Assembly: GCA_036877525.1 (NCBI GenBank)
Contig: JAZGTH010000073.1
Coordinates: 1,302,001 to 1,366,000 of the forward strand
From: Chromobotia macracanthus
Lineage: Eukaryota > Chordata > Actinopteri > Cypriniformes > Botiidae
Reading direction: 5' to 3'
Length of the DNA: 64,000 bases
Shown here: one piece after another, positions 22,191 through 34,800 of the stretch
Position numbering within the stretch: position 1 is the stretch's first letter
Layout: every line of letters starts with the position of its first letter
Notes under the pieces: generated by a model
The model's input: the letters and a program-made list of their open reading frames with translations, nothing else
What the model was told of the DNA's origin: nothing
Databases searched by the model: none
Made by a program: the position numbers and the translations under genes

Positions 22191-25100
22191 TGACTTTATT
22201 TGATGTCTACAAATACATGACTTCTCTCTTTTTATATTGTTCATGCAGGAGTACATGTGGTCTAAACGATAACCATCCTATTAGGCTAAATATTAACAAA
22301 CTTGTACATCAGTACTTGCATCCTTAAACTTTATCACCTTACAGTAACCTAATTTCATTACTATAAGGTCCTTCCATCAACCTCTGAAAGTTCCACAGAG
22401 AATACTGTAATTAAATATGATCATTTATAAAGAACTTGCTAATATTTAAATATTCATTTCTAAAGCGCCTCCAAAAGATTCAATGATATTGTCTGCATAT
22501 TGTAGTACTTTTAAATATACTTGTACAGTATTGTCAATAGCAAAAGCATGCCAAATATAAAAGATTTTTTCTTCTATCAGTTAGAGTTTACAAATGCATT
22601 ATATTTTGTCTTCTGGTATTAAAAACAACAGAATTATGAATAAATATTAGAACATTTTAAATATTTTATATTAAAATAGGTGATAGTATTTATAAATCAG
22701 CATTAATTAGGTCTCAGATCAGAGCACAGCTTTAAAGAATGCCTTCAGTGAAGGTCTGATCTGTGCCTGATCCAAGGAAAACAACATCAGGGAAAGGCTG
22801 TATTCTGTAGGGGAAAATGTCTATGTGATATTACTGCCAATGGGAATAAAAATATTTTTATATTTCACTATGTGATATAATAAGCACCAAACACTTTAGC
22901 ACAAGTTGTAATCATTGGTATTATGGTAATAACATCATGACTTTTTCTTGTAAAGAACAATTAATGGGTGAAAAGCTCCATTTCCAAATAGTATCAGTTC
23001 ACACTTAAGATATCAGTTCCAAACATTAAGATCGTTTTCTGCAAATGTTATCCTGTGCTTTCAGCGTGCATCATGCATTCTGTTCTAGGGAAGAGCACAA
23101 ACTTTGAAAGACAGATCCTCTCTAATTATATTAGTTATATTTTAAATCATAGATCACTGCCTAAACAATCAAGGCACTTCAAGGTGACCAGGATAAACTG
23201 TCCATGCTGCTTTGAAATTATTTAACATCTCATCAGACTTTCTCCATGACATAAATGGACTTCCTTATCTTTAAATATCTGACAACAAAGTTCAATCATT
23301 CTTTTTAATTGGTAGGTCTAAACACTCCAATAAGTTGCTACATAATTAGACATTAACAACCAATGCTAATTCTAGAAATCGCTAATTCTCTTCTGGGTTT
23401 TAAGACTACAAACCCGTAGCGATTGTAACTAGCAGGTTGTTTATCATACCCAAACAGTTGTAATGTTACAGTAATTTATATTATTTATAAACTCAAACAC
23501 AAAAATACTATAGCAACAAAGAGGCATTCAAATGAATTAGTCATACTTCAATATTATCTACATCTTGGGTCTGTGGACTGTTATTATTATAGAAACTAAA
23601 AGAATGTAACTGTAGATGCAGCTATTGATGGCAGAGCCTAACAGAAAAGGTACTTTACTTTAAAAACTAACCCATCTGGAAAAAATGAGCAAGTTCTAGG
23701 GACACCACCATAAATTATCCTTATGATTTTAAAGCCAGGTAACAAGTAAAAATGTTTCCTGACCTTATTTCATTAATTTAATGTGATGATGAAATAGGGC
23801 TTAGAAATAGGGTTTTAGAAATGCATCAGAAAGCTAATATACACAAAGCTTCAATTGCTTCAATATTCATAAATATTGAGGGTCGTCGCATAGTAACACT
23901 GTACACAGTCACTTAAATTAGCGTCATTAAATCAAGAAATGTCTTAGAAATGTAAAGACCATAATTTATGTGCTCACAATGAAAAATTTTGAAGATGTGC
24001 AACTAAGTTCACTGAGCACTGTAAACACACTTTTTACACAATTACAGCAATCTTTATATCACACAACGCAACCATATGCATGTAACAGCACTGTTGAAGC
24101 AGATATTGGAATATATTACTATATTATTTAAGCGAGGGCTCCAAATCTGATGTCCTTATTTGGCACTTTAACCGAAAATGTATCCTTTCTCGAGCACAAA
24201 TCGGTTTAGACATAAAAGCAAATAAACTAAATGATGAAGAGTTTAAGGTTGAGCAAAATATTGTGTTGTTTGCAAAAAGGCAAGTTCAAATTTCCTAGTT
24301 CAACTTTGTGGCTCTTAAGAGTTTAATAAAGATGTGCGCAAGCTACATGTTTTTCAAGGCTAACTCTGCTATATTAAGCAAATGGAAAGAACAGAACCTA
24401 GAGGTAGATATTCTTGTTCTTGGAAAGTGTGTTTAAAGTGCCCACAGTAGCCCTTCAACCTTCCCAAAAAGACTGAAGCACCCTTAAAAACAAGAATAGA
24501 CACTCATCTCATTCAGAAATAATTAAATTACTTCCCCTGCGCAGCCACAGTTTCCCATCACTCCATGATGAATCACTGAAATAAACTTGATCATGCACCT
24601 CACATTTAGTATGCATTTATATCAACAGTGAACATCAACCTATCAAGATGTCAAAACGCACCCACAGTAGATACAACACAAATTTATTTCAAATATATTA
24701 TTACTAATCTTAATTGAAGAAGGATTTGATATATGTGTATATAGTGACTCAAATGACTAAAGAATATCAGAAATGGGAAAATGTAAACCAGTGTTTTACC
24801 CAGTTTCAGGAAAACAATCCTCAGTCACTAATTATTCCAATATGACAATTAGGATATTTGCATAGGCGTTATGGGATTAGCCCTTAAATTAATATGCTTC
24901 CTGAATTCTTTGTAAGCAGATATCAGAATTATGCTGAAAAGATCAAACAAACAAAAAACGCTACTCTTCATAAACCCTCAGTACACGTGTGTACATCTCA
25001 TTTACAGTATTAGGCTTCAAGTAGATCAAAATATACATTTAACATCAACAGCTAGATGAGATAAAACAACCATAACGAGAGGTAGTGAAAACCAATGAAA

Positions 25101-28100
25101 AGTCTTTAAAGGAGACAATACTCGTATAATCACATAGCACAGGCTTCACTTGTGAAGCTGTTTTCTTATAAAAAGAGCCTTTCGGCAAGAAAGATTTGTT
25201 TTTCCAAGTCAAACCATGCTAATAAAATCATTATAAACAGCTGTACCTCTGTGACAGCCATCAAGTGAAAACTCCTAAACTCCTGAAAATCTGACAGAAC
25301 ATTAGCAGCAAAATTTCAATCAAAACAGATAACTACTATCACAGCGATGGCTCTTTCTAAATGGCACAACTTTAATATTTTCATGTACAATTCTGTATAA
25401 TAATCCAATAATTTTGCTGAATGTCTGGGTGAATATATCAGAATTTACAGAAATTTGAGTCATACAAAAATGGTGCAAGATGTCAAAGCAAAAATGCTAA
25501 ATATAAGATCTTTTGTCTGGTAAATGTTCTGTTGATCAACAGATATTGAATACGAAAAATTCTTTACAAAAGAAACAAGGGTGGCAGTAGCTTAACCTCA
25601 ATCCTCAAAAAAATGCAAAAAATGTAATTTATCATTTTTTGCTTCATGATATGTTCACAGTATCAGTAAATAATCCTGTTCCACTGATAACTGCCTGCAG
25701 CAACACATAGCTGTTTAATACTGGACTAACTTCATTGCCTTATTTGCCTCAGTTATTTGTCAATACTGATAAAGAATACCTTTACCTCAGATGTATGATT
25801 TCACACATTTCTCTCATTTAAATAAACACATGATTTTCTAACTTTCCTCTATCCTAACTATGCATGTTAATTACTCAGTTTAATGATTTCACATGTTGGA
25901 TTTTACAGATTGTTGTCATGTACTGATTAAAAAAGTCATTTTATAAACATGAACTTGTTACTTGTCATTGACACCTAGTGTAACATTTCAAACAACATGC
26001 TACTCAACAATTGTCAATTTTGTCAAGCTCGGATTCCCCCCAACCAAAAAACAAATTTTACGTTTTGATAAATGTCATGCAGGTCTTTCTTTTGTAGAGC
26101 AAGACAGTTTTGATTTATTGCTCATCTCTTTAATGACATGATATTTTTTCTTCAAAACAAACAAGAAAATTCAATAATTTTGTTTTAGAAATGTGGGAAA
26201 ACCAAAGTTCCCGTGATGGTTCGCTGCTTCAAGTGTTTGTAAACTACTAGGTAACACCTACTGTATTCTGTTCATAAAACAACATAAATCAAGGACCTAC
26301 TCACATTGTCTGATGCTCAAACACACAATATTTTAAAGAAGGATATTTATGCACTTGGTAAAGTGACAAAGGTCTTCATTTTAAACCTGCAGAGTGAATG
26401 GCACTTAACTGTCAGAGCACCAATAAGAAAACCCAACAACAAACAAACCTGATCATTATTTACTAAACAAACGTTCAGTCATTCATTGGCACAATATTTC
26501 AGGAAAAGTGACACTTTGAGGTTGGGTATGGTGACCAAAAATATCTGTTTAAATGCAATTCACTCTTGAACTACTCAGCTAAAAGGTGAGAAAGTGGTTT
26601 AACACACCAGTATTTTTAGATATTGTGTTTTCATGCACTGGCTGCTGCAATTGCAATAGCACATACATTTCTAGAAAATTCAACAGCAACATACAAGTTT
26701 GAATCCAGCAACTCGGAGCTAAAGAAACTGTCATTTGTAGGGACCCCGAGTCTAAACCGTTAAAGAAAATTCATCTTCATAGTATCTTCAACATAATGCT
26801 ACCCACACTGGTTCACATCATATTTGGGTTGAGTATTGCAATGTGTACATGACGCAACAAAATAAACGCATGCTGGATAAAGTATTACAAAAAGATTTAC
26901 TTTTCCGGTTTAATAACCTACAGTTTTCTGAGCTGTAAATATGACCAAGGTTGCTCCTTATTTCTGCAATAAAACAAATATGAGCGTTCATTTCAACTCA
27001 GAGGCCCAGAGCAGCCTTGCTGATCGATTAAACCATCAAAAATTCAAATCAGTCCACAGAGACATTTTACACCAAAACCAAACCTGACACTTCCATAAGG
27101 ACACCTCTGAGAAAAAATATATCACTGAGCAGTCCTCGTCATCTCAGGTTATTTTAAATAGACCTACAGTATTGTAACTCTCAAAAACAAGGCATAGTGA
27201 TCACTACACTTTTGTTTAATAAAATACATTTCTTTAATGTGTAAGACAATTCTAGGTTCTTTGAAAACCTCCAGAACATTGTTGAGTTATTTTCAAGCAA
27301 TTTTCTTTCAATCCAGCGAAGCTTACAGCCCATGACCTACAGTACCTGTACAGTACAGTACAGTACCTGTGCTTCTCTCGGTTAGTGATGGACTGGGAGG
27401 GCCAGGAGCGACTTACACAATAAACTGTGTTGTCACCAGTGTCAGCAGCTTTTATGCACTTATTCAGTGTCGAGGCATTGTGATATTTGCAGACAGAAAG
27501 AAATGTTCATGATTCATTTAGCTGCCCAATCACAACACTAGCTAGCCCTTATGTTCCCCAGTTAAAGAACTGTTGACACACAAAAGAGTTTGGACGGCAA
27601 AGACAGCGATTACACTTCCCAGCTTCTCTTGAACAAAATTATTGGCACAGCTAATTTTCCCTTCGCTTACGAGCGCTTTACAGAGTTCTCTCCCTGTGAC
27701 AGCATGAGAAACACTTTCATTTTTTAAATTCAAAAAACGTTGTCCGGACTTAAATGTCAAACTGGAGTAAATTCCATAACCTTGTGTCATGCAAAGGTCA
27801 TGTTTTCTAGATTACCATTTACCGCTTATTAATTTGTTTTGTTTTTTGAAAAACATTACTCAGTTGTCCTCAGACACGGCAGGTCTAAAAGAAAGAAAGT
27901 ATCGGGTAGCAAGAAAACATAAGAGACAAAGAGAGAGACAGAGAGAGAAAACAGGTGATAGTGAGATAAACAGGAAGAGGAACAAGGGAGGCTTTGAAGA
28001 TTTAAAGTGACAAAGCAGGTGAACAAAAAGGTCAGCAGAGAGTAAGGACTATGGATCGGTCCATTTTCCTACATGTTTTTCTGTGTCACAGTTGCCTGAG

Positions 28101-28250
28101 CAGCTCGTATTGGCACTTAAACAGAACTGAACAGGGTCACTAGTGGATGCTCAGAATTGCTTAACTACTCACTCTCGAAATAAGAAACATCACACCTTTT
28201 TAAAAAGTGGCACCTTGGGGCTTTTTTGTCTCAAATGTTCCTGCTGAAAA
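22191..28250 (-). other. rgs17: Probable long 3'UTR of rgs17
   Basis: About 6 kb directly after the rgs17 stop codon on the minus strand. There is no open frame of 60 or more codons on either strand from about 21550 to 27540, and I see no obvious transposon. A minus-strand AATAAA (TTTATT at 22195-22200) could end the transcript; other minus-strand AATAAA hexamers nearer the stop, for example at about 26112-26117 and 24680, would give shorter forms. A CAGTA-type short tandem lies at 27342-27368 and a GA-rich run at 27885-27960. The 3'UTR assignment is inference from position. Confidence 0.45.
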
Positions 28251-28436
28251 CTAGGTGTCTAAGCAGGCTCTCTTGCTGTTCAGAAGATCCCTGTAAACTG
28301 ATGAGTTGAGGAATCGGGGGAAGGAGTCTCTGTGCATGAGGGTGTAGATCTGGAGCTGGGCCTCCTCATACATCGTACTGTTGGGTTCTGCCAGGCTTTG
28401 GTTGATGCATTCCCTCACCCGTGAATCCAAGCTGAC
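28251..28436 (-). other. rgs17: rgs17 last coding exon
   Basis: Codes for VSLDSRVRECINQSLAEPNS through LNSSVYRDLLNSKRACLDT and the TAG stop at 28253-28251. The acceptor is TTGTGGTTTGGCAG. The exon holds the last helices of the RGS domain. The C-terminal 12 residues differ from mammalian RGS17, which ends in a Ser-rich SSSES. Confidence 0.93.
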
Positions 28437-31402
28437 CTGCCAAACCACAAGAGGAGCAAACATCAATAACCTGCGACTTGCCCATCAGGAGAAAAGTCCT
28501 TTTTTTAAAGTCAAAGAAAAGTCAGAATTTTCAGCACATTAAAAAAACATGTGTGATTTTAAAATCAAAGCTCTATGAACTCTATGAATTGTATAATAAT
28601 ATGATTTTTTTATAAATAATGGAGACCATCTAACCTCTTTTGGTGATAGAATAGAAACATAGTCCTCATAAATGATCCTGGCTTTTTCATCAATAGCTGA
28701 TGGGTCGGTCTCTTTCTTCAGTTCCTCACAGGCAATCCAGAACATTAGGTTTTCCTCGCTGTACTCAGACCGCAGGAACTCTCTGAAAATATCCCTCCCC
28801 TCTGGAGAACGCATCATCATCTCAAAGCTCCGTGACCAGGCGATCACCTCGTCCAGTGTGGGATGCCTTTGAAACGTGGGAGTAGCAAGCTATCCGTATT
28901 AATTAATCAGATACAACTCAATACTGGGTGTCAATTAGGGTGCATGTAAATGGTATTAAGGGGACTGGATTAGAAACAGAGTGTTTTCACACTAGTCTCA
29001 CAAATTTTACATGTTTGCACTTTTTCCATCAACTGATCTCAACATTGCATATATAACTATAAAGTGTCCAAATTTTATAATTTAAAAGTGCAATGTTTGT
29101 TTCTATTATACTGGTCAAAAACGTTAATGCACATTCCGCACAAGCCTTATTTTTATGAAATGTTTTGTTTAAAAACTAAGCTTTAACTTAATTGACACCC
29201 CTTGCTTTTATATTTTGTTATCTAATATAATAACATTTATATTTTTTAAGACCTAAGTGTCCAGACACTTTTTGGAGCCACTGTATCAGAAATACAAAAA
29301 AATTATTTTAATTTGAGCCATTTTATTATTTTCACTATTTATACATTCATTCAATAACACTTGACTTGAGGAGCCAATGACATTCTTACCCCACAAAATG
29401 GCCTAATTTAAGAAGTTAAGAGCTTCTGTTTTAGTACAAAATAATGACTTGCTTATAATGGCACCAATACAGAACTATTATCTGTTTCACAACATATTAG
29501 ACAAAAAAACACAAACAATAACAAACACAAGATTACAGGTCCATATTTAAGGTAATGTTGCTAATTCCAGGAAGGCAACAGAAAAGTTCTGTAACAGAAA
29601 AGGTATGACCCAAAGCTCATTTAAAGCACAAAACATTTTGTCCCTGTACTATAATAGATAATGTTGCTGACAACTCACTGTTCCTCTGTTGCTTCAATGC
29701 TATCCATCTTTGTACATGTTTGTCTTTCTGAACGTTCTCTCCTGTCTTCATTCCTGGGGTAAGGAGAGAAGCGTTAGACGCTTTCACAGTGGCATGTGAA
29801 ACTAAACATGCTGGACTGATAAAAACATTAGAATTTGAACATTGTTAAATTAGAATATTCCCAATGTCAGGTTCAGATGTCATTTGTGAATTGTGAATAC
29901 TTAAAGTATGCAATATGGAAAGCAGTATGCAATTTTGGGGAAACACTTTAGATAATTGGAACTGACAACAAACACACTCCTCCCTTCATTGCTCTGCCCT
30001 CAAAATAACGATCATGCTGTGTAACACAGGCAATGACTAACAGCTGATGCACACGCCCCCTATTGCTGATTGGCTATGAGAGTGTTTTGTTGTTGTGGTG
30101 ATCGGTCTGATCCATTTATTTTTTTTCTCCCATTTACACAGCTAGAACTGTGCAAACACTTTTTAACACACACACAGAACAGGCAACTGCAAATATTAAC
30201 AAATTTGTTTGTTTGGGGTTTATTTCCATTTTCTCACTGCACCTTTAAATGCTCCCGTTTAACTGCACCTTTAAAATTCCTCCATCTTATCAAACTTTTA
30301 CTACAGCCATTACACTATTGTAATGACTTGTAAATACGTTTCTGCTGATTGACAAATCCTTTTAAGTTATTTTTTAGGTTTAACTAAACCTTTTATATTT
30401 ATATTTAACTAGACTTTTTATATTTTAATATTAGGGATTTTTCCAGGTGAACACCTACTGAGGCCTCCGTTCAAGCCTCTACAGAACAAGAACAATTGGG
30501 TTTGTTCACAATGGGGTCCAACATGCTGAGAAGACTCTAAATATATAACATGTACTTCACAGCTGTTTTGCATGTGATGTGGGACAGAAATAGCCACTTA
30601 CCAAGCAGATAATGGCAGTGTGTAGTGGAAGAGGCTTTGTACAGCCTCCTCAATGTTTTCTTTATTTCATGCAATATTTGTATTCATTCATGCTATTTAT
30701 AAACCCCTGCAAGCTGTGCTTCTTTTACTGTCTTTCTTTGTTCAATGGCTCAGCCTCAAAGTGCATTTTTTTGTATTAATGCCTTTAAAAGCTAATTTAA
30801 TTATTTTAAAAGAAACATTAACCTATTATCAAAAATAAAATATGCTGAAATATACATATTTCTGCATCCAGATATGTATGTATATGGATGCAGACAAGAT
30901 GTGTGGATTTGTAGTAAAAATGTAAAAAATGAAAACAAACAGCAGTGCTGTGCCGTGCTGTGTTTCCTTGTGAGTCTAATTCACAACAGTTACGGCCCTT
31001 TTAATTTATCTGCCTTGTAAACTTTAAAAAAGTCAGTAGCTCTAGCAATACAGCACGTCCCAAGCTAGTACTATAGGTGGAGAACAAACTTGAATTTAGG
31101 AAACTGGACTCACAGTTCCACTGTTCACATAATTTTGAAAAAAAAAAGATATCAATTATGACAGGAACATCATAATTCCTGTCCCTACTAGCATTTCACA
31201 CAACTGAGGCAACCAATAGTGACAGGAGTGTGTTCCTTAATTTAAGTCTAAATCTGAGCTGGAATACAATTACAGGAAAATTAGGCGGAACATACCAGAG
31301 ACATTTGCAGCATCCACACCAGCACAGACAGCAGGTATTAGGCCTCGGGTGACCAGGCGCCTGTGGGGGTCCTTCAAAACGTCCCTGCTGCCTTTTCCTC
31401 AT
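28251..31402 (-). CDS. rgs17: Regulator of G-protein signalling 17 (RGSZ2)
   Basis: RZ-class RGS protein: it accelerates GTP hydrolysis on Gi/o and Gz alpha subunits at the membrane, and RGSZ2 is reported to act on mu-opioid receptor signalling. Four coding exons on the minus strand: 31402-31296, 29753-29679, 28866-28635 and 28436-28251, total 600 nt, 199 residues (human 210). The start MRKRQQ is shared with human RGS17. Residues 23-36 hold a cysteine string, TCCLCWCGCCKCLW. Exon 3 carries TKMDSIEATEE, like TKMESIQVLEE of RGS17. The RGS domain spans about residues 65-188, with FREFLRSEYSEENLMFW, KARIIYEDYVSILSPKEVS and LQIYTLMHRDSFPRFLNS. The C-terminal YRDLLNS is more like RGS20, but the N-terminus and the oprm1 neighbour favour rgs17. 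Confidence 0.92.
28635..28866 (-). other. rgs17: rgs17 RGS-core exon
   Basis: Codes for HPTLDEVIAWSRSFEMMM through SILSPKE in phase between a CGTTTCAAAG acceptor and a weaker GAG|GTTAGA donor. The donor lacks the usual A at +3 but is fixed by homology (SPKE|VSLDS) and frame. Confidence 0.92.
29060..29286 (-). mobile_element. Possible Tc1/mariner-type terminal fragment (rgs17 intron)
   Basis: On the minus strand the right end reads TACAGTGGCTCCAAAAAGTG then TCTGGACACTT, like the ends of fish Tc1-type elements (TA followed by CAGTGGCT). A related TAAAGTGTCCAAA lies at about 29070. No transposase is visible. Confidence 0.4.
29679..29753 (-). other. rgs17: rgs17 linker exon
   Basis: A 75-nt exon coding for (W)NEDRRERSERQTCTKMDSIEATEE between a TTACCCCAG acceptor and a CA|GTGAGT donor. 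It links the cysteine string to the RGS domain. Confidence 0.9.
29930..30310 (+). repeat. Unnamed interspersed repeat, copy A
   Basis: Contains CACAGGCAATGACTAACAGC, CCTATTGCTGATTGGCTATG and CATTTACACAGCTAGAACTG, each matched in order by the reverse complement of 63650-64000. The two copies lie 33 kb apart in opposite orientation, so this is a dispersed element. There is no coding capacity and I see no terminal repeats. Confidence 0.7.
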
Positions 31403-31426
31403 TTCAACTCCACTCACACTCTGAGG
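31296..31426 (-). other. rgs17: rgs17 first coding exon with 5'UTR end
   Basis: The acceptor TGTGTCCGCAG at 31427 leaves 24 bases of leader before ATG at 31402-31400. The coding part runs to a TCTCTG|GTATGT donor and includes the cysteine string. The reading frame stays open upstream (MSLIKRMCPQ...), but that part lies across the acceptor and is intronic. Confidence 0.88.
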
Positions 31427-31764
31427 CTGCGGACACATGCGTTTGATTAGTGACACAACAGTGGGGGTTTGGGATCTCTGTTAGCTTCAGTAACTTAATT
31501 ACAGATATGCTCAAGTTAACTACAGATACATCTAAAGCAGTGAAGCAGTGCTCTAGCACACCAAAGTCATACATTACACTAGACATTAAGGAATGAACCA
31601 ATACAGTACAAAAATTGTTTGTTGTTTATAAAAAAAGGTCCTAAAATCAAGCATTAAACATTACTATGAACCACACAGGCACTGTAATATGCAAAACACA
31701 TAACATGACATTTAGGAAAATTGGGGTGGCTGTTTTGTATTAATTACTTTTAAAATGTTTTTGG

Positions 31765-31855
31765 TTTTTACCCTGCTGACCCTAACCAAACAGACCCGTG
31801 ATCCATTTTTGGGTTGTGACCTACCCATTGAAAACCACTGATCTAAAGTTAATGA
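31765..31855 (-). mobile_element. hAT-type repeat fragment
   Basis: On the minus strand it starts ATCAGTGGTTTTCAATGGGT followed by AGGTCACAACCCAAAAATGG, the form of hAT (Charlie-like) ends with CAGTGGTTCTCAA and a (G)GTCGCGACCCA block. Short and truncated. Confidence 0.5.
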
Positions 31856-34800
31856 CAAATTAATCGTTTACAGAAGCCTTCAGATAGTTAGGGATAAACA
31901 GAACATGAATAAAATGAGGGTTATAATGAATCTGAGCATGTTGAACACTACTTGCAATTAATGCTTATTTAGCTAAAATCAACAGGAATGCATGTGAAAA
32001 AATGTCTGCAGGGGCTGAAAGAAGAGAAAGATACAGACAGACAACACATTCATTCCTTTGGCAAGATACTAAATTAATTTGAGCTGTAGGGAGCATGAAA
32101 GAGGAAGAGAAGAAAGAGAGAGAGAGAGCTGAACACACACACAATAGTAGTGTGAGATATCCAATATTATAAGCAAAATGCACTGTTTCCTGTTGTGTCC
32201 ATATGATTGCCATAAGAACCCTAATTAAAAAGATACATTCTTCAAAAGCAGGAGATCTATACAAGAATACAAAGAGAAATTGATCTAATCAAGTATACTA
32301 ATCAAGTATATGAGAGAGCAATAAGATATGTTTTCAGATGCCCTAGAAAAAGGTAAAAAATTACTGAAAGTACTGAACTGAAAACCCAGTAAACAGTCAA
32401 TATAGAAAAAAACTAAAAATATCAGTGTTTGGTTTCCCAACATTACTGGCCTTTAAAAACAACAGCAGAGCATACAATGGCTAAAGACAAACATGCTATT
32501 TTAAATGCAAATGTTTCCAGTAAGTGTTCTATCTGAAATGTAATAAGTGTATTCTTGCTGTAAGCTGTGTCCTTCTCCTCATGACCCATCACTATACCAT
32601 TAATGTGTCATTGAATCACTTGGCTCATTATTCTGCTTCACAGTTTAAAATAGTTCTGGCACTACAGAAGCACTATAGAAGTGTATATATTATATATGGT
32701 TGTGCAACTATAGACACATCTATGGAGTTTGTAACTATAGACTTGGGGCATGAACATTCAGACCTACATGTGTTACACCAATCCTATGACTTAGGATCAG
32801 TTATTGCACAAAACTCAACAGATTTCTGTTGACTTATTACTCTATTCAACTAATCACAATGTGACTGGTAAACATGATCCCTCACACCATGACCACAACA
32901 ATTTGTTCTTTTACCTCAAAGCTTTCTGGAAAACAATCTTTTGTCAGGGTTTGGCAGCACAAACACCATATCACATCACCTAGATATCTGATCCAAACAT
33001 TTTGAGACAAACAGTCTGGGCAATAGACAGACAAACTGGATGTCTGAAAAGGTATCAAATTATCATTTCCCAGTATGGCACTGGTAAATATCACATTGAA
33101 TGACATAACTATGGGGTATTTGTTTGTCTGACCTTGAATTAATGTGGTGCTGATTCAAATGCAAAAACCAAAGAACAGACTATTGTAATATATAACAAAA
33201 GAATATTTACATGTATATATTACGTAACCCCATAATTTGGGGTTAAAAACTCTATATAAAGCATACTGAACATAAAAGTAAAGCTTTTTTCTAAAATAAA
33301 CAATCTGCAAGGCTAAAATTTGTGTATTGTTTTGTAAGTCTGTAACATTTTATAATATTATTTATAATATTGTACATCTGTTAACTTTAGTTAATATAAA
33401 CTAACAATTAACAATACTTATACAAAATGTATTGATCTTAGTGAATGTTAATGTTTCATTTATTGAAACATTCATTTCTACCTTTTAACTTTAGTTATTT
33501 AAATATTTTAGTTAGAGAAATGAGAGACCACTATTCAGAGCATGTTGGGTAGGTAAAATATCGTAGCATTAAACACACACACATTTTTCTTCTTGCCCAA
33601 AATACAAACTGAGAATAAGTTCATGTAACTCCAAAGCATCAAAGTGCAAAGCAGATGAAAGAAAAACAAAAAGGTAAAAGGTAGATTACAGTATATTACA
33701 GTTTTGAATAACTTTACACTAAACACAAACAATTGTAATATTGTACAATATTTATAGGTAAATTACAGTTAAACAAAGGCCTTGAAACAGACATTTGCTT
33801 ACCTGCAAATTCATCCCTACAACTTAAAGGAATTCTGATAAGCAGCCCTTTTACCTGCTGCTGAAAGCCTGGTGTCTGTGATGGAATTTGTGCATGTTTG
33901 AGAGTACACCCTAATGAAGCCATATAAACAAGATATGCAAAACATAACTACCATCAGTTATTTAGTGCCAGGCAATGAAAAACATGCATCCTGATGCAAA
34001 ACACACTAAGGGGGCCCTTTGTTCACATCAACACTCGCCAACAACTCTACAGAATATGTAAAAAAGTTGGCAATGTATTGAGTGGAAAAAAAACATTAAT
34101 CCATAGATACTTTAAAGGCAGACCTGTGTTCAAATTTCAAATCAATAATATCTGATAGCTATAAACTAGTAATAAACCAACATAAACCAACATTCAAAAT
34201 TTTGATACTATTAGCCAATAAATATGCACATTTGGCCAATTAATAAAAGTGTCCCTCATTAACATGATTAATATAAGTTAAAAAACTCTCCCTTCTGAAG
34301 TCCACACTTTTAGGTTTTAAGTATTTGAATATGTGAATTTTAAAAAGATAGTGTGTTGGAACACTAAAGTGTTCCATTTTAGTGTATATGTGTACATGCA
34401 AATTGTTTTTAAATTAAATTCTATTAGTATATAACACATAAGTTGGTATCACATTGCTTACTGGTATCAGCTAATGAGGAACCTATATCGGATGATCACT
34501 ACTAAACATTACCCTGTGTTAATCTGCATGAGATAAAAATTAATTATGCAGTATAACATTAACTACATCATAACATTAACAAAACATCAGTATCCATTAA
34601 TGTTGCTTTATGTAAAAATGAGCTTTCCACTACAGATTTTCTTTAATTATGTATATTTCTATCAACAAGCTTTTGAGTGCTCGCTTCCCTGCTTAAAATA
34701 CATCACAGTCAACACTCTTGAATTACATTGCAGCATGTAAAAATATTTATGTGTGTGAGCATGCTCAGACAGTTGTCCCGCCTCTTTGGTCTCGTGCACA

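Noticed and set aside
31403..31456. Extended rgs17 N-terminus (MSLIKRMCPQPQ...)
   Set aside because: It crosses a good splice acceptor at 31427, and the family start MRKRQQ lies downstream.
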